A DNA stretch of 64,000 nt from positions 62,001-126,000 of the forward strand of contig WRIS01000002.1 in assembly GCA_009782615.1 (NCBI GenBank), read 5' to 3'. Of this stretch, positions 54,267-62,757 are shown one piece after another (position 1 is the first letter of the stretch; each line of letters opens with the position of its first letter). This DNA is from Eggerthellaceae bacterium. Lineage in GTDB: Bacteria; Actinomycetota; Coriobacteriia; Coriobacteriales; Eggerthellaceae. A program made the translations under genes and the position numbers. Below the pieces are notes generated by a model. The model did no database searches and was not told the DNA's origin. It saw only the letters and a list, made by a program, of their open reading frames with translations.

Positions 54267-54679
54267 TAGATGTACCTCACGCGAATAGCGACATCGCCAA
54301 CGTTTACGATGTCGTTGCTTTTGAGTGGTACGGGTTCGTCAACCGCATAGCCATTGACCAGCGTGCCGTTTGTTGAGCCAAGATCTTCGATGAAGAGGTT
54401 TTGCCCCATGAGCGAAAAGCGCGCATGGCGCCCTGAAACATAGCTCGCACCGATAACGATGTCGGCCCCAGGACTTCTTCCGATGATAACAGGGCCGTGG
54501 ACAACAATTTGTACGCCCCGTAGTTCTTTTGGGCCTTTTTCAACCATGACAGTCCACGCGCGTTCTTTCGTTCGTTGACCGCGTACAAGACCAATGCCTG
54601 TTTTCATAATGGCGAACAAAAACAGGTAGAGCAAGGCAACAAAAAGTAAACGCCCAATTAATAAGACGACGTCAATCAC
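54266..54679 (-). CDS. Membrane-anchored FHA-domain protein (FhaB/FipA-like)
   Basis: 137 residues. An N-terminal transmembrane helix (about 4-25) and a basic linker precede an FHA domain (about 55-137) with the phosphothreonine-binding IIGRSPGADIVI, SYVSGRHARF and DLGSTNGTLVNG motifs. It reads phosphothreonine marks made by PknB; the mycobacterial homologue links to cell division. It lies 31 bp after the larger FHA gene and abuts the phosphatase gene. Confidence 0.93.
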   Translation of the reverse strand: MIDVVLLIGRLLFVALLYLFLFAIMKTGIGLVRGQRTKERAWTVMVEKGPKELRGVQIVVHGPVIIGRSPGADIVIGASYVSGRHARFSLMGQNLFIEDLGSTNGTLVNGYAVDEPVPLKSNDIVNVGDVAIRVRYI

Positions 54680-54710
54680 GAGACATCCTTACGATAGTAG
54701 CCATCCATGT

Positions 54711-56726
54711 CTACACTACTTGCACGAAAACGAAATTGGTCATACCAATGGTGATGTAGTCGCCATCACGAAGGGTATGATGTATCATTTCGCTGCCGTT
54801 GACCAGCGTGCCGTTGGTGGAACCCAGGTCAGAAATTACCCAAACACCTTGTTTTTCATACTTTAACTCTGCGTGATAGCGGCTTGCGTTGATATCGTCA
54901 ACAACGATGTCGTTGTCGTCCTCGCGACCAAGGAGCAGGCGCGCTGTTGCTAAGTCGTGTACGTGATTGTTGGAAGCATCGAGCAAACACGCCTTCACCA
55001 AGCCTGTCTGCGGCATTGGTCTTGCGTTGCCCGACCCCGCGACAAAGGAAGTCGTTTTTGGCACGCCTTCAAACAAAGGCGTTGGTGCAGGAGTCGGTGT
55101 TGACGTGGGCGCTGCCGCATGCGCGGGCGCTGCTGCGTGTGCAGGTGCTGCCGCATGCGCAGGTGTTGCCGCATGTGCGGGGGTCGATTCGGGTTTAGAC
55201 GTGGGCGCTGCTTCGGATTCGAGGGACTCAGGCGTTGCTGACGGTTTAGGTTCAGATTCCGCCTCAGGGGTTGTCGCCGATTCAGCTGCCGACGCAGATG
55301 TTTTTGCGGGCAGAGGCTTAGACGTTGGTACGGGTGTGGGGGTTGGCGTAATCCCTGCTGCCGATTCAGATTCAGGCGCAGGCGTAGTTGCCACCACCGC
55401 TTCTGATTCGGGCTTAGATTCAGTTGCAGCTGCAGGTGTCGCTTCGGGTTCAGGTTTAGATTCAACTGCAGATTCAGACGCGGGAGCCTCTTCAGCTTCG
55501 GCCTTAGGCTTAGCTTTGGACTTCGGCATAGGTCCAAATTCAGGCGAATATTCAGGATCAGGCGAATACTTCGGGATATCAGTCGGTAACGGTATGGGCG
55601 AGGGATCTTCTGCAAGAGCGTTTGCGGCGAAGCTTCCTATAGGCGTTTCTTGGCGCGCGAAAGGCTCTGAATTGCGACGGTTGATTTCTCGAACCATGTT
55701 GGCGCTTGAATGGCGCGCCCGATTTATCCGCAAAGAAGGAAATTCGTCGCTGTCGTGTTGGACAGAGCCGCTCGAAGAAAAATCGCTTTCGGGTGAAACA
55801 CTATGGCGCGGAACCTTGCTTTGAGAAAAATCGTTTTCGGGCGCAACAGCATAAAAATCCGAAACGTCCGAAGAAAAATCAGTGCGGGGAAAGCTGCTTT
55901 TAGGATAAGCGCTTCGAACGGAACTGCTCGGAGAAGATGCGCTTGAGGGGATACTTGAGGGAGGAGCACTCCGAACAGATGCCCTTGGAACAGACGCGCT
56001 TGGAACAGGCGCGCTTGAGGGAACACTTGCGCCAACCCCGCCCCGCGCAGAAACGCTCGGGGAAAGACCAAGGTCGGGAGAGGCGCTGTGGGGAGGAGTA
56101 CTCCGCGCAGAAACGCTCGGGGGAAAACCGAGGTTGGGAGAAGCGTTGCGGGGAGGCGTTCTGCGGGGAGAACCAAGGTCAGGAAAATCGGTACTGAAAA
56201 AATCGTCGTCAGACAATTCGTTATCGCGAAAATCTTTGTCGGAAAACTCCCTGCTGGGAAAACCAGTGTTGGGAACTCCTGCGGCGGCTTTGATGCCAAC
56301 ACTTTCTCCGAGACCGTAGCGAACCATTTCCTCGGTGCGGAGTTGCTTGATAATGGGCTCAGCAACCAATTCGGCGACAACTTCAAACTTTCCGCTTTTC
56401 AAATCGCGGTCAACAATGAAGCGAACCAGGGGTTGCCCGTCCATGGCGAGTCCTTCTTCGACCGCTTTGGCACAAAGATAGGTTTCGGTTTCGCCTGCAA
56501 GGGTTGGATAATAGCCGAAAAGTCGCTGGTCGTCCCTTTCGTTCACTAATATGGTGTAGAGCGTAGGGGCGTATTGTTTTCCAGCGCCGACCACCTTTTC
56601 GCGCCGCATTTGCTTTTCAGCTCTCTTTGCAATTTGGACAGGTGAAATGGGAGAATCGAATATTTTATCAGCAGCACCTTCAAAAGTGCTCTCCACATGT
56701 CCTTCAAATTTTGAGAAGACACCCAT
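54711..56726 (-). CDS. Large FHA-domain protein with DUF3662 N-domain (FhaA-like)
   Basis: 671 residues. The N-domain (about 1-130: GVFSKFEGHVESTFEGAADK) is the DUF3662/FhaA_N type. A very long low-complexity linker follows (about 150-565): first Ser/Pro/Phe/Arg-rich with PNLGFPPSVSAR-like repeats, then Ala/Pro/Glu/Thr-rich with PAHAAA repeats. A C-terminal FHA domain (about 585-671) has LLGREDDNDIVV, SRYHAELKY and DLGSTNGTLVNG. In mycobacteria FhaA binds the pseudokinase MviN and PknB to restrain peptidoglycan synthesis. It is the first gene of the minus-strand cluster. Confidence 0.92.
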   Translation of the reverse strand: MGVFSKFEGHVESTFEGAADKIFDSPISPVQIAKRAEKQMRREKVVGAGKQYAPTLYTILVNERDDQRLFGYYPTLAGETETYLCAKAVEEGLAMDGQPLVRFIVDRDLKSGKFEVVAELVAEPIIKQLRTEEMVRYGLGESVGIKAAAGVPNTGFPSREFSDKDFRDNELSDDDFFSTDFPDLGSPRRTPPRNASPNLGFPPSVSARSTPPHSASPDLGLSPSVSARGGVGASVPSSAPVPSASVPRASVRSAPPSSIPSSASSPSSSVRSAYPKSSFPRTDFSSDVSDFYAVAPENDFSQSKVPRHSVSPESDFSSSGSVQHDSDEFPSLRINRARHSSANMVREINRRNSEPFARQETPIGSFAANALAEDPSPIPLPTDIPKYSPDPEYSPEFGPMPKSKAKPKAEAEEAPASESAVESKPEPEATPAAATESKPESEAVVATTPAPESESAAGITPTPTPVPTSKPLPAKTSASAAESATTPEAESEPKPSATPESLESEAAPTSKPESTPAHAATPAHAAAPAHAAAPAHAAAPTSTPTPAPTPLFEGVPKTTSFVAGSGNARPMPQTGLVKACLLDASNNHVHDLATARLLLGREDDNDIVVDDINASRYHAELKYEKQGVWVISDLGSTNGTLVNGSEMIHHTLRDGDYITIGMTNFVFVQVV

Positions 56727-56941
56727 GTCTGCTCCTTCTATGTTGCGTTTATCGGGAATTCTTCCATGTGTTATCTTGCCATAAACGCAGGGTATTTTGG
56801 TATATTTTACGCAATCGTCATTTTCCTTTTACGATATTTAGATTGATTTTTGCAAGAAAAGTATATAATTATGCGGATAGAAAGCTGCTTCAAGCTGCTG
56901 GAAGTCGGAAATATTGGGGAAAGAAGGCAACAAAAGAACCT

Positions 56942-57832
56942 ATGGAGACGCTTTGCAACAACGTAAAAGACGTTGCGCTTATCTTTGAAGGCGGGGGCTT
57001 GAGGAACTCTTATTCCTCGGCATTGGTAAATGTTTTGCTCGAGAACAAAATATACTTTGACGCGGTCTATGGGCTTTCGGCGGGAGCAAGTAACGCTATC
57101 AACTACCTGTCGCGCGACGAAGAACGCTCACGTCTGACATTTACCGAATACGCAGATGATATGCCTTTTCGGAAAAGCCAGCGCTTTCTTTTGGAAAACG
57201 ACATTCTTGCTTCACCCTCAATCAAGCATCGCTATCCCTCAGAGAGCAAGGCTCCGTTTGACTTTGAGACATTCAAGGCAAATCCAGCACAGCTGACTTT
57301 TGAGGGCATCAATCGCAGCACTGGTGAGACAGTCTATTGGACGCAAAAAGATTTTACGACCGAAGAAAAATTGACAGAGCGACTTAAGGCAACGCTGAGT
57401 TATCCCATAGTGGCACCTCCCATGAAGCTTGAAGGTGACGAAAAGGGGAGATATTATGATGGCGGACCGGGCGAAGGTGGTGGAATTATGTTGCCACGCG
57501 CCCGACAAGACGGGTTTTCAAAGTTTTTCGTCGTGTGTACCCAGCATAAGGGCTTTCGCAAACGGGTGGGACATCGTCGGCTGTTCGAAACCTTTTTCTG
57601 GCGATGGCCGCAAATGCGCGAGGCGGTAAGTACGTGGGCGCAGCGCTACAACGAACAACTCGACACCTTGCTTGAGCTCGAAAAAACGGGCGAAGCGTAC
57701 GTGTTTTACGCACACGACCAAAGCGCCATTAGGCGAGAAGTCAACATGACCAAACTGAAGAACAACTTCGAAATCGGCTGCAGGCAAGCCCGAAGCGAAG
57801 TTGAGCAATGGGTGAAATTCCTCGGGTTGTAA
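56942..57832 (+). CDS. Patatin-like phospholipase
   Basis: A 296-residue predicted lipid acyl hydrolase of the RssA/YjjU type. The oxyanion-hole motif is EGGGLRNSY (about 16-24), the nucleophile elbow is GLSAGASN (about 46-53; G-x-S-x-G) and the catalytic Asp is in YYDGGPGEG (about 173-181). No signal peptide. The ATG at 56942 is used because the upstream open frame contains a TATAAT (56864-56869) and no family motif. It is divergent from the FHA/PknB cluster. Its substrate is unknown; membrane phospholipid turnover is likely. Confidence 0.9.
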   Translation: METLCNNVKDVALIFEGGGLRNSYSSALVNVLLENKIYFDAVYGLSAGASNAINYLSRDEERSRLTFTEYADDMPFRKSQRFLLENDILASPSIKHRYPSESKAPFDFETFKANPAQLTFEGINRSTGETVYWTQKDFTTEEKLTERLKATLSYPIVAPPMKLEGDEKGRYYDGGPGEGGGIMLPRARQDGFSKFFVVCTQHKGFRKRVGHRRLFETFFWRWPQMREAVSTWAQRYNEQLDTLLELEKTGEAYVFYAHDQSAIRREVNMTKLKNNFEIGCRQARSEVEQWVKFLGL

Positions 57833-57962
57833 AATAAGCTTATCTTTTTAGGTGGATATGTTTATAATTGCACGACCATTTAATTTGTCGTCAAATCGAA
57901 GAATGCAAGAAAAGCGCTACGGTGGGTAAGGCGTTTCTTTAAGAAAACGGGAGGTTTGAATT

Positions 57963-58640
57963 ATGGCAGTTCCAAATATCATTCGAACAAAGGCAGTTGA
58001 GCTAACGACGATACCAGCTATTGCATACAAGCAGAAACTTTCTGCAGGTGGAGCAGGCATCAAAATACTGCGTGGTGACGGAGACCACAGTGCGGTATGT
58101 ACTATCGACCGCCGTACGGGCGACATGGTTCCCTATGGTCGTGTTGACGAAGAACTGTTCCCCGTAGAAGCGTTTGATGAGGCCTTTGAGCTTACCAACA
58201 GTTTGCCCTATTCCGCTCGCGGCTCGATTAAGGTTGCTCCTGTTATTATCAACGAAGAAATTGATGTTGTGGAAGAAGCTCCCGCAGAGCAAACCGACAT
58301 GACGCTTTCGCCCGAATATCAGGCAATCGTTGATCGTTATAGCGATGAGCGCGGTAAGTTGAACTACACGCTCATGAACAAGGACTTCATTCAGTTTGCT
58401 GCCAAGAGCAAGGTAGTGGGCGAAATGGTGGCAGAGCGCGCAAGCCAAGATGAAATAGTCATGTTTATCGTTCAGAGCCGTGCCAGCTTTATCGCGAACA
58501 GAAAAGAAACGCTTGATGATGCGTCGACCGCTCTTTTGATAGAGACTCTTGACGAAATTGATCCGCGCAGTGCGTTTAAGGAATTGAAGGCACATCTTAT
58601 CAGGATGCAAGCGCGCGGCAAGGGCAACCGAACCAGGTAG
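57963..58640 (+). CDS. Unknown soluble protein (225 aa)
   Basis: Not recognised. It has no signal or transmembrane segments. The first half is beta-rich (SAGGAGIKILRGDGDHSAVCTIDRRTG, read in pieces) and the second is helical (SKVVGEMVAERASQDEIVMFIVQSRASFIANRK). AACGGGAGG lies 9 nt before the ATG and a TATAAT at 57863-57868 gives a leader of roughly 90 nt. It ends at a repeat-interrupted terminator region (58650-58783). Confidence 0.75.
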   Translation: MAVPNIIRTKAVELTTIPAIAYKQKLSAGGAGIKILRGDGDHSAVCTIDRRTGDMVPYGRVDEELFPVEAFDEAFELTNSLPYSARGSIKVAPVIINEEIDVVEEAPAEQTDMTLSPEYQAIVDRYSDERGKLNYTLMNKDFIQFAAKSKVVGEMVAERASQDEIVMFIVQSRASFIANRKETLDDASTALLIETLDEIDPRSAFKELKAHLIRMQARGKGNRTR

Positions 58641-58649
58641 TCCACCCTC

Positions 58650-58766
58650 GCAAGCAAACAGGTCAGCCGCACACAGCGACAGTTCGTCATTGCGAGCCGC
58701 AAAGCGGCGCGGCAATCCAGGCAACTGAGGAAGAGTGTCAACCTGCAAGCAAACAGGTCAGCCGCA
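58650..58766. repeat. 22-bp direct repeats flanking a repeat-B copy in a terminator
   Basis: A 22-bp sequence starting GCAAGCAAACAGGTCAGCC occurs at 58650-58671 and again at 58745-58766; a further GCGAC is repeated at the same offset (95 bp). Between them lies a partial copy of dispersed repeat B (58684-58744: CGTCATTGCGAGCCGCAAAG, GGCAATCCAGGCAAC, TGTCAACC). This looks like a target duplication around the element. Confidence 0.8.
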
Positions 58767-58787
58767 TGCTGCGACTGACCTGTCTTA
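58753..58787 (+). terminator. Terminator-like hairpin after the 225-aa gene
   Basis: ACAGGTCAG / CTGACCTGT (58753-58783), followed by CTTAAA. Only the second of the two direct repeats has both arms. Confidence 0.65.
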
Positions 58788-58793
58788 AATTCC

Positions 58794-58869
58794 TGGAGCC
58801 AACGAGCGGATTCGAACCGCTGACCTACGCATTACGAGTGCGTTGCTCTACCAGCTGAGCCACGTTGGC
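58794..58869 (-). tRNA. tRNA-Thr (CGT)
   Basis: 76 nt with encoded CCA. The acceptor GCCAACG pairs with CGTTGGC; the anticodon loop CTCGTAA gives CGT. Confidence 0.95.
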
Positions 58870-58932
58870 GCATGCGCTTCTCGCGAAACGCGAATTTGAA
58901 GTATAGCGGAACTACCCCACCTTACGCAACGG

Positions 58933-59757
58933 TTAGTCAACGAGGTATTTGTTGCGCAGAGCATCCCTCTTGTCGGGGCTAACATCGAGCGCTTCGCGCA
59001 TATAGCGCTCAAGGCTGCCATATTCTTCCCTAATCGCATCAAATCCTGCTTGTAAAAAACTCACGTCAACGGTGTTGAAAACACGAATGCTTTCAAGCAC
59101 GTCTTTTGTTCGTTCTTGCAGGGGAAACTCTTGTGTGGTTGCTTGGATGCGGGGCGGGGCAAATCTGTTGGTGGCAAGATAGTCGTTGACAATAGTTTTT
59201 TCAGGAACATCAAGAAGCTGCAGGAGCAAAACGGTCGCAAGCCCTGTACGGTCTTTCCCAAAGGCGCAGTGCCATAGCACCGCCCCTTCGCGGGCATCCA
59301 AAAGTTCCTCAAAAAATTGGGCGAACCCTTGCTGCGAGTGTTTGTCTAAAAGCAGCTTGAGATAGACTTCCTTCATCAAATCGTGTGCGTTTGAGCCGAG
59401 CGCACGTATCACATCGGCAATGCCTGCGTTATCGTTTTTTGTAATACCTAAGGTTCTTTTTTTCAGAAGCGGAATGTTGATGTAGCGTGTATCGGGAAAG
59501 GCTTTGCTTGGATCAATGTCAACGGCATACTCCGATTCTGTGCGTAGGTCAATGATGGTTTTCGGCTTGTAATCATCGCGAAGCCGCCTGCTGTCATGAG
59601 AAGAAACCAAGGTCAATGCCCCTGAGCGCAAAAGCGCTCGAGAAACAATGCGTTGTCCGTTTGCGGTTCGCATGCCCCCTAAGTCTCTGGTGTTGGGAAG
59701 GCTTGCGAAAATGCTCGCTTCTCCGTTGCTGCTGCTTTCAAAAACATCTTGTTCCAT
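58933..59757 (-). CDS. Tyrosine-protein phosphatase (Y_phosphatase3 type)
   Basis: A 274-residue cysteine phosphatase. The N-terminal NTRDLGGM and RALLRSGAL segments, the IIDLRTESEY motif and the P-loop HCAFGKDRTG (about 164-173; Cys nucleophile, Arg for phosphate) are typical of bacterial family-3 tyrosine/phosphoinositide phosphatases. The start is ATG 59757 with AAAGGATT about 9 nt upstream; a GTG nine codons earlier is possible. It is monocistronic, between tRNA-Thr and tRNA-Leu. The target is unknown. Confidence 0.92.
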   Translation of the reverse strand: MEQDVFESSSNGEASIFASLPNTRDLGGMRTANGQRIVSRALLRSGALTLVSSHDSRRLRDDYKPKTIIDLRTESEYAVDIDPSKAFPDTRYINIPLLKKRTLGITKNDNAGIADVIRALGSNAHDLMKEVYLKLLLDKHSQQGFAQFFEELLDAREGAVLWHCAFGKDRTGLATVLLLQLLDVPEKTIVNDYLATNRFAPPRIQATTQEFPLQERTKDVLESIRVFNTVDVSFLQAGFDAIREEYGSLERYMREALDVSPDKRDALRNKYLVD

Positions 59758-59843
59758 GTGCCGAATAATCCTTTCAACGAACACTAAAGGGGCAAAACAT
59801 AACCCCGCGTTTATTTTTCCTTGGCGAGCGTATCTGCTTCCGC

Positions 59844-59849
59844 TATAAT
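59844..59849 (+). promoter_or_regulatory. -10 element of tRNA-Leu
   Basis: TATAAT eleven bp before the tRNA 5' end. Confidence 0.6.
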
Positions 59850-59859
59850 CTCAAGTCAC

Positions 59860-59943
59860 GCCCGAGTGACGGAATGGCAGACGTGGCGGTCTCAAAAACC
59901 GTTGTCGAAAGACGTGCGAGTTCGACTCTCGCCTCGGGCACCA
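59860..59943 (+). tRNA. tRNA-Leu (CAA)
   Basis: 84 nt with encoded CCA and a variable arm. The acceptor GCCCGAG pairs with CTCGGGC; the anticodon loop CTCAAAA gives CAA. Confidence 0.95.
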
Positions 59944-59950
59944 TAAAACA

Positions 59951-59985
59951 AAAAGGGGTCTGCATAACAGCCCCCTTTAGTTTTT
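59951..59985 (+). terminator. Terminator after tRNA-Leu
   Basis: AAAAGGGG / CCCCCTTT with a 12-nt loop and a downstream TTTTT. It may also serve the convergent aldolase gene. Confidence 0.8.
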
Positions 59986-60006
59986 GTGGTCGTCTTTGGC
60001 AGGCTT

Positions 60007-60942
60007 CTATAAAACGAAATCCCTTTCACCATTAAAGATTGCAAGCGCTTCTGCTACGTCGGCATCTGCCAAAGTGATGGCTGATATCGCCTTAGTCAAG
60101 CGCACCGCTTCATCCAAAGAGCGCTGGTGAATATTGCGCCCCGTAGCATTTCCGCACGCGCCGCCAACGTGAATTTGTTCGTAGAGTTGGCTTAAGAAGG
60201 TTTGCGCGTCAACGGTAGAACCACCCGCACACACCAACCCGCAACGTCCTGAAGCAAGAGAAGCGATTTTCAGTGCTTCGGCAGAGGTGCCCTCGGCTGC
60301 TTTTGGCGGGTTGACCTTCACGAAATCGGCGCCCAAACAAAGCGCTACACCAGCAGCGCCCGCGATGAGAGCGGGGTCTTTTTCTGCTTCAATCGCCTTG
60401 CCGCGAGGATAAATCCACAGTACGACGATAAGCCCGTTTGCGTGAGCCTGAGCGATAAGTTCGCCTGCTTCTGCCATCATGGTTGATTCGTATTCGGAGC
60501 CAAGATAGATGGTGTATCCCACACCGACGATGTTTGTGCCCGCTTCGCGCATGGCAAGTACGGCATCAAGGTCGCACAACTGTGGCGAATAGGGATCGTC
60601 TTGCTTTGTTGAAATGATATTGGTTTTGGAATTCATCTTCACGAGATAGTTTATCTCGGGATAATCGGCTGCGTAGTGGGCGATAAGACCGCGCTGTCCT
60701 GCCAAAATGCCGCAGATGCCTTGGTCGCCGATTTTGAACAGATGCTCAGGTTCGGCGTCGGCGAAGTCGATTCCGTCACCGTAGAAGTCATCGTTTAAGT
60801 GCTCAATTTTTTGGTCGCAGGCAAACAGCATGAGACGACCCGTGTTGCGCGTGGCTTTCAGGTAGTTGTCAAGGTAGACTTCCCGTGATTCTGGCATAAC
60901 ATCTGCCGGTACTCTTACTTGGTCACGAGTGATTCGCGGCAT
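60007..60942 (-). CDS. Class I fructose-bisphosphate aldolase family protein (FbaB/DeoC type)
   Basis: A 311-residue Schiff-base aldolase of the archaeal-type FbaB family. The segment GADFVKVNPPKA holds the likely catalytic lysine; LFACDQKIEHLN near the N-terminus and VCAGGSTVDAQTFL and the phosphate-binding GGACGNATGRNIHQR near the C-terminus match the family. It splits fructose 1,6-bisphosphate in glycolysis; a related sugar-phosphate substrate is possible. The ATG at 60942 follows AAAGGAGG; the frame upstream to 61107 is open but crosses a hairpin and is not used. Confidence 0.92.
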   Translation of the reverse strand: MPRITRDQVRVPADVMPESREVYLDNYLKATRNTGRLMLFACDQKIEHLNDDFYGDGIDFADAEPEHLFKIGDQGICGILAGQRGLIAHYAADYPEINYLVKMNSKTNIISTKQDDPYSPQLCDLDAVLAMREAGTNIVGVGYTIYLGSEYESTMMAEAGELIAQAHANGLIVVLWIYPRGKAIEAEKDPALIAGAAGVALCLGADFVKVNPPKAAEGTSAEALKIASLASGRCGLVCAGGSTVDAQTFLSQLYEQIHVGGACGNATGRNIHQRSLDEAVRLTKAISAITLADADVAEALAIFNGERDFVL

Positions 60943-60974
60943 ATCTTCCTCCTTTGTAAGGCTTATGCATGAAA

Positions 60975-61005
60975 ACAGGTCACAGCTTTGTGAACCGTGA
61001 CCTGT
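60975..61005 (-). terminator. Terminator of the TM2 gene
   Basis: ACAGGTCAC / GTGACCTGT with a 13-nt loop. On the minus strand it is followed by TTTTC, just downstream of the TM2 gene. Confidence 0.75.
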
Positions 61006-61107
61006 ATTGTAATGGAAAGCAGAGGTGCTCGGACGTATTTCATACAAAACTCGGGAATCAAGGTCTTGTGCTGCCGAACAATTCTCGAAAGCTGCTTTTA
61101 TGGGCAC

Positions 61108-61773
61108 CTAGAACCATTCACGCTTGTTGAATACGTAGGTTTGTTCAAATTCCGCTTGTGACTTTATGAGGTACATGATGCCTTCGATAAATCCGATAAG
61201 CGCCATGACCGCCCAGGCTAATCCGAAGGTGAAAATACTGCCGAGAATAGCGACGGCAGCCATGATGAATCCTGGCGTATTGTAACCAAGGTAGAACTTG
61301 TGCAGCCCCAGCCACCCGAGGAAAATACCCAAGAGCCCTGCTGCAATACGGTCTTTGTGGGCGATTGAAGGTTGGACTTGGTTTTGTGGATAGTAGCCTT
61401 GTTGGGGAGGAACTTGGGCATTAGGTTGATAGGTTTGGTAGGGCGTTTGCTGTGCTTGGTAGCCCGCCGCGGCAGACGAAGCGGCATTATAGGCTTGTTG
61501 CTGCGGTTGTTGTTGCGGTGTCGGCTGATAGTAGGGATTAGCGCCCTGAACAGGAGTTTGTTCGGGCTCATAAGGAGTCCAATTAGGAGCCGTTGTTTGC
61601 GCGGTAGCATCAGCAGCCCCCGCCGCTTCACCGACTGTTGCCGCTTCGCCAACGGCGGCAGCTTCGCCAGGTTCAGCGGCAGCGCCAGTTGAAACGGGTG
61701 CAGAAGCATCAACGGGGCTAGCTTCAAGGGTTATGGGAACTTCAGGAGCGTTTTCAGTATTCTTCGTAGCCAT
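61108..61773 (-). CDS. TM2-domain membrane protein
   Basis: 221 residues. The first 135 are disordered: Ala/Gly/Glu-rich (GEAAAVGEAATVGEAAGAA repeats) and then Gln/Pro/Tyr-rich (YYQPTPQQQPQQQ). The C-terminus is a TM2 domain (about 138-205) with KDRIAAGLLGIFLGWLGLHKFYLG, read in pieces, and a second helix pair around IMAAVAILGSIFTFGLAWAVMALIG. It ends FNKREWF. TM2 proteins are widespread with unclear function. Monocistronic, with its own terminator. Confidence 0.9.
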   Translation of the reverse strand: MATKNTENAPEVPITLEASPVDASAPVSTGAAAEPGEAAAVGEAATVGEAAGAADATAQTTAPNWTPYEPEQTPVQGANPYYQPTPQQQPQQQAYNAASSAAAGYQAQQTPYQTYQPNAQVPPQQGYYPQNQVQPSIAHKDRIAAGLLGIFLGWLGLHKFYLGYNTPGFIMAAVAILGSIFTFGLAWAVMALIGFIEGIMYLIKSQAEFEQTYVFNKREWF

Positions 61774-61931
61774 AGCAAACCTCTTTCAATATTAAGTAAG
61801 TGCTCTCATGATAGCGACTGAAAATAGGACTGCTTTATTCCGTTATAGTTTCGTAAACGGTTTGAAACTATCCTGAATTTATTGGTGACATTTGCGACTA
61901 GGTAGGAACTTTTATAAGTCTTGAGGAACTT

Positions 61932-62717
61932 TTAAGAATCGGGGTTGTCGTTTTTTGTGATGCGGGTACCGAGCTTTCCGAGTGCTCCCATAAGTTTTTC
62001 TCGAGACAAAAGTCCCGCGATAGCAATGGCAGCAGCAATCGCAAAGATGACAACACTTTGCCAGATGCGTCCCTCAACAAAACCACTTGCGGCATACGTG
62101 GAGACAAGGATGCCAGGGATGCGCCCCGTATTCGACAACAAAAGAAAATCGCGCATACGCATATCGGTTAAGGGGACAAGGTAGGTGAAAGAATCCTTCG
62201 GAAGCCCTGGAATCAAAAACAGAACAAAGACGATGATGCTCAGCTTGCTCGTCTTTTCAAATTCACGGAACTTCCCCAGGAAGTTTGGCGGCACCACGCT
62301 TTGTACAAAAGGCGCGCCCAGCTTATGAACGAGCATAAAGATAAACGCACTTGAAATGATGCAACAAATAAGAATGATAAGGGCACCAAGCCACGGACCA
62401 TACAAAATACCAGCGGCGAACTGGGTGATTTCTCCAGGCACAAAGACAACGATGTGGGTGACAAACTGCATAGCGAACAACACAAGCACCCCTGCCGCCC
62501 CCGCTCCCCGAATGTCGGCAAGTATTTGGTTAAGCCCGCCAGGTTCAAAAATCCCTGAAAAATAGGGCTTGAGGAAAAAGATTATGATAGCCACCAAAAC
62601 GAAGAAAAGCATCAAGCCCGCGAACTTGAAAATATCAGCGTTTTTTACGCGTTTGGAAAGAGTTTTGTCGTCTGCCTTTTGGAGGGCATCGTCGTTGTAG
62701 TTTTGGGTATCGCTCAT
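61932..62717 (-). CDS. TVP38/TMEM64 (VTT/DedA-like) membrane protein
   Basis: A 261-residue integral membrane protein. The VTT core has the re-entrant loop segment FVPGEITQFAAGILYGPWLGAL (about 93-114) and the second loop LIPGLPKDSFTYLVPLTDM (about 172-190), plus about six transmembrane helices. Such proteins are proposed lipid scramblases or small-molecule transporters. The N-terminal 27 residues are polar. It lies 40 bp downstream of the PRC-barrel gene and may be cotranscribed with it. Confidence 0.9.
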   Translation of the reverse strand: MSDTQNYNDDALQKADDKTLSKRVKNADIFKFAGLMLFFVLVAIIIFFLKPYFSGIFEPGGLNQILADIRGAGAAGVLVLFAMQFVTHIVVFVPGEITQFAAGILYGPWLGALIILICCIISSAFIFMLVHKLGAPFVQSVVPPNFLGKFREFEKTSKLSIIVFVLFLIPGLPKDSFTYLVPLTDMRMRDFLLLSNTGRIPGILVSTYAASGFVEGRIWQSVVIFAIAAAIAIAGLLSREKLMGALGKLGTRITKNDNPDS

Positions 62718-62757
62718 TGCGGGTTCATCTCAGCCAATCGTTGTTATTTGTTTAGCA

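Noticed and set aside
54967-55824. 285-codon plus-strand frame rich in Gly/Ala/Asp/Val
   Set aside because: Antisense of the FhaA low-complexity linker; its composition mirrors the Ala/Pro/Glu repeats on the true coding strand.
56627-56941. N-terminal extension of the patatin gene
   Set aside because: The extra 105 codons cover the promoter region and the 5' end of the divergent fhaA gene; the family domain begins at ATG 56942.
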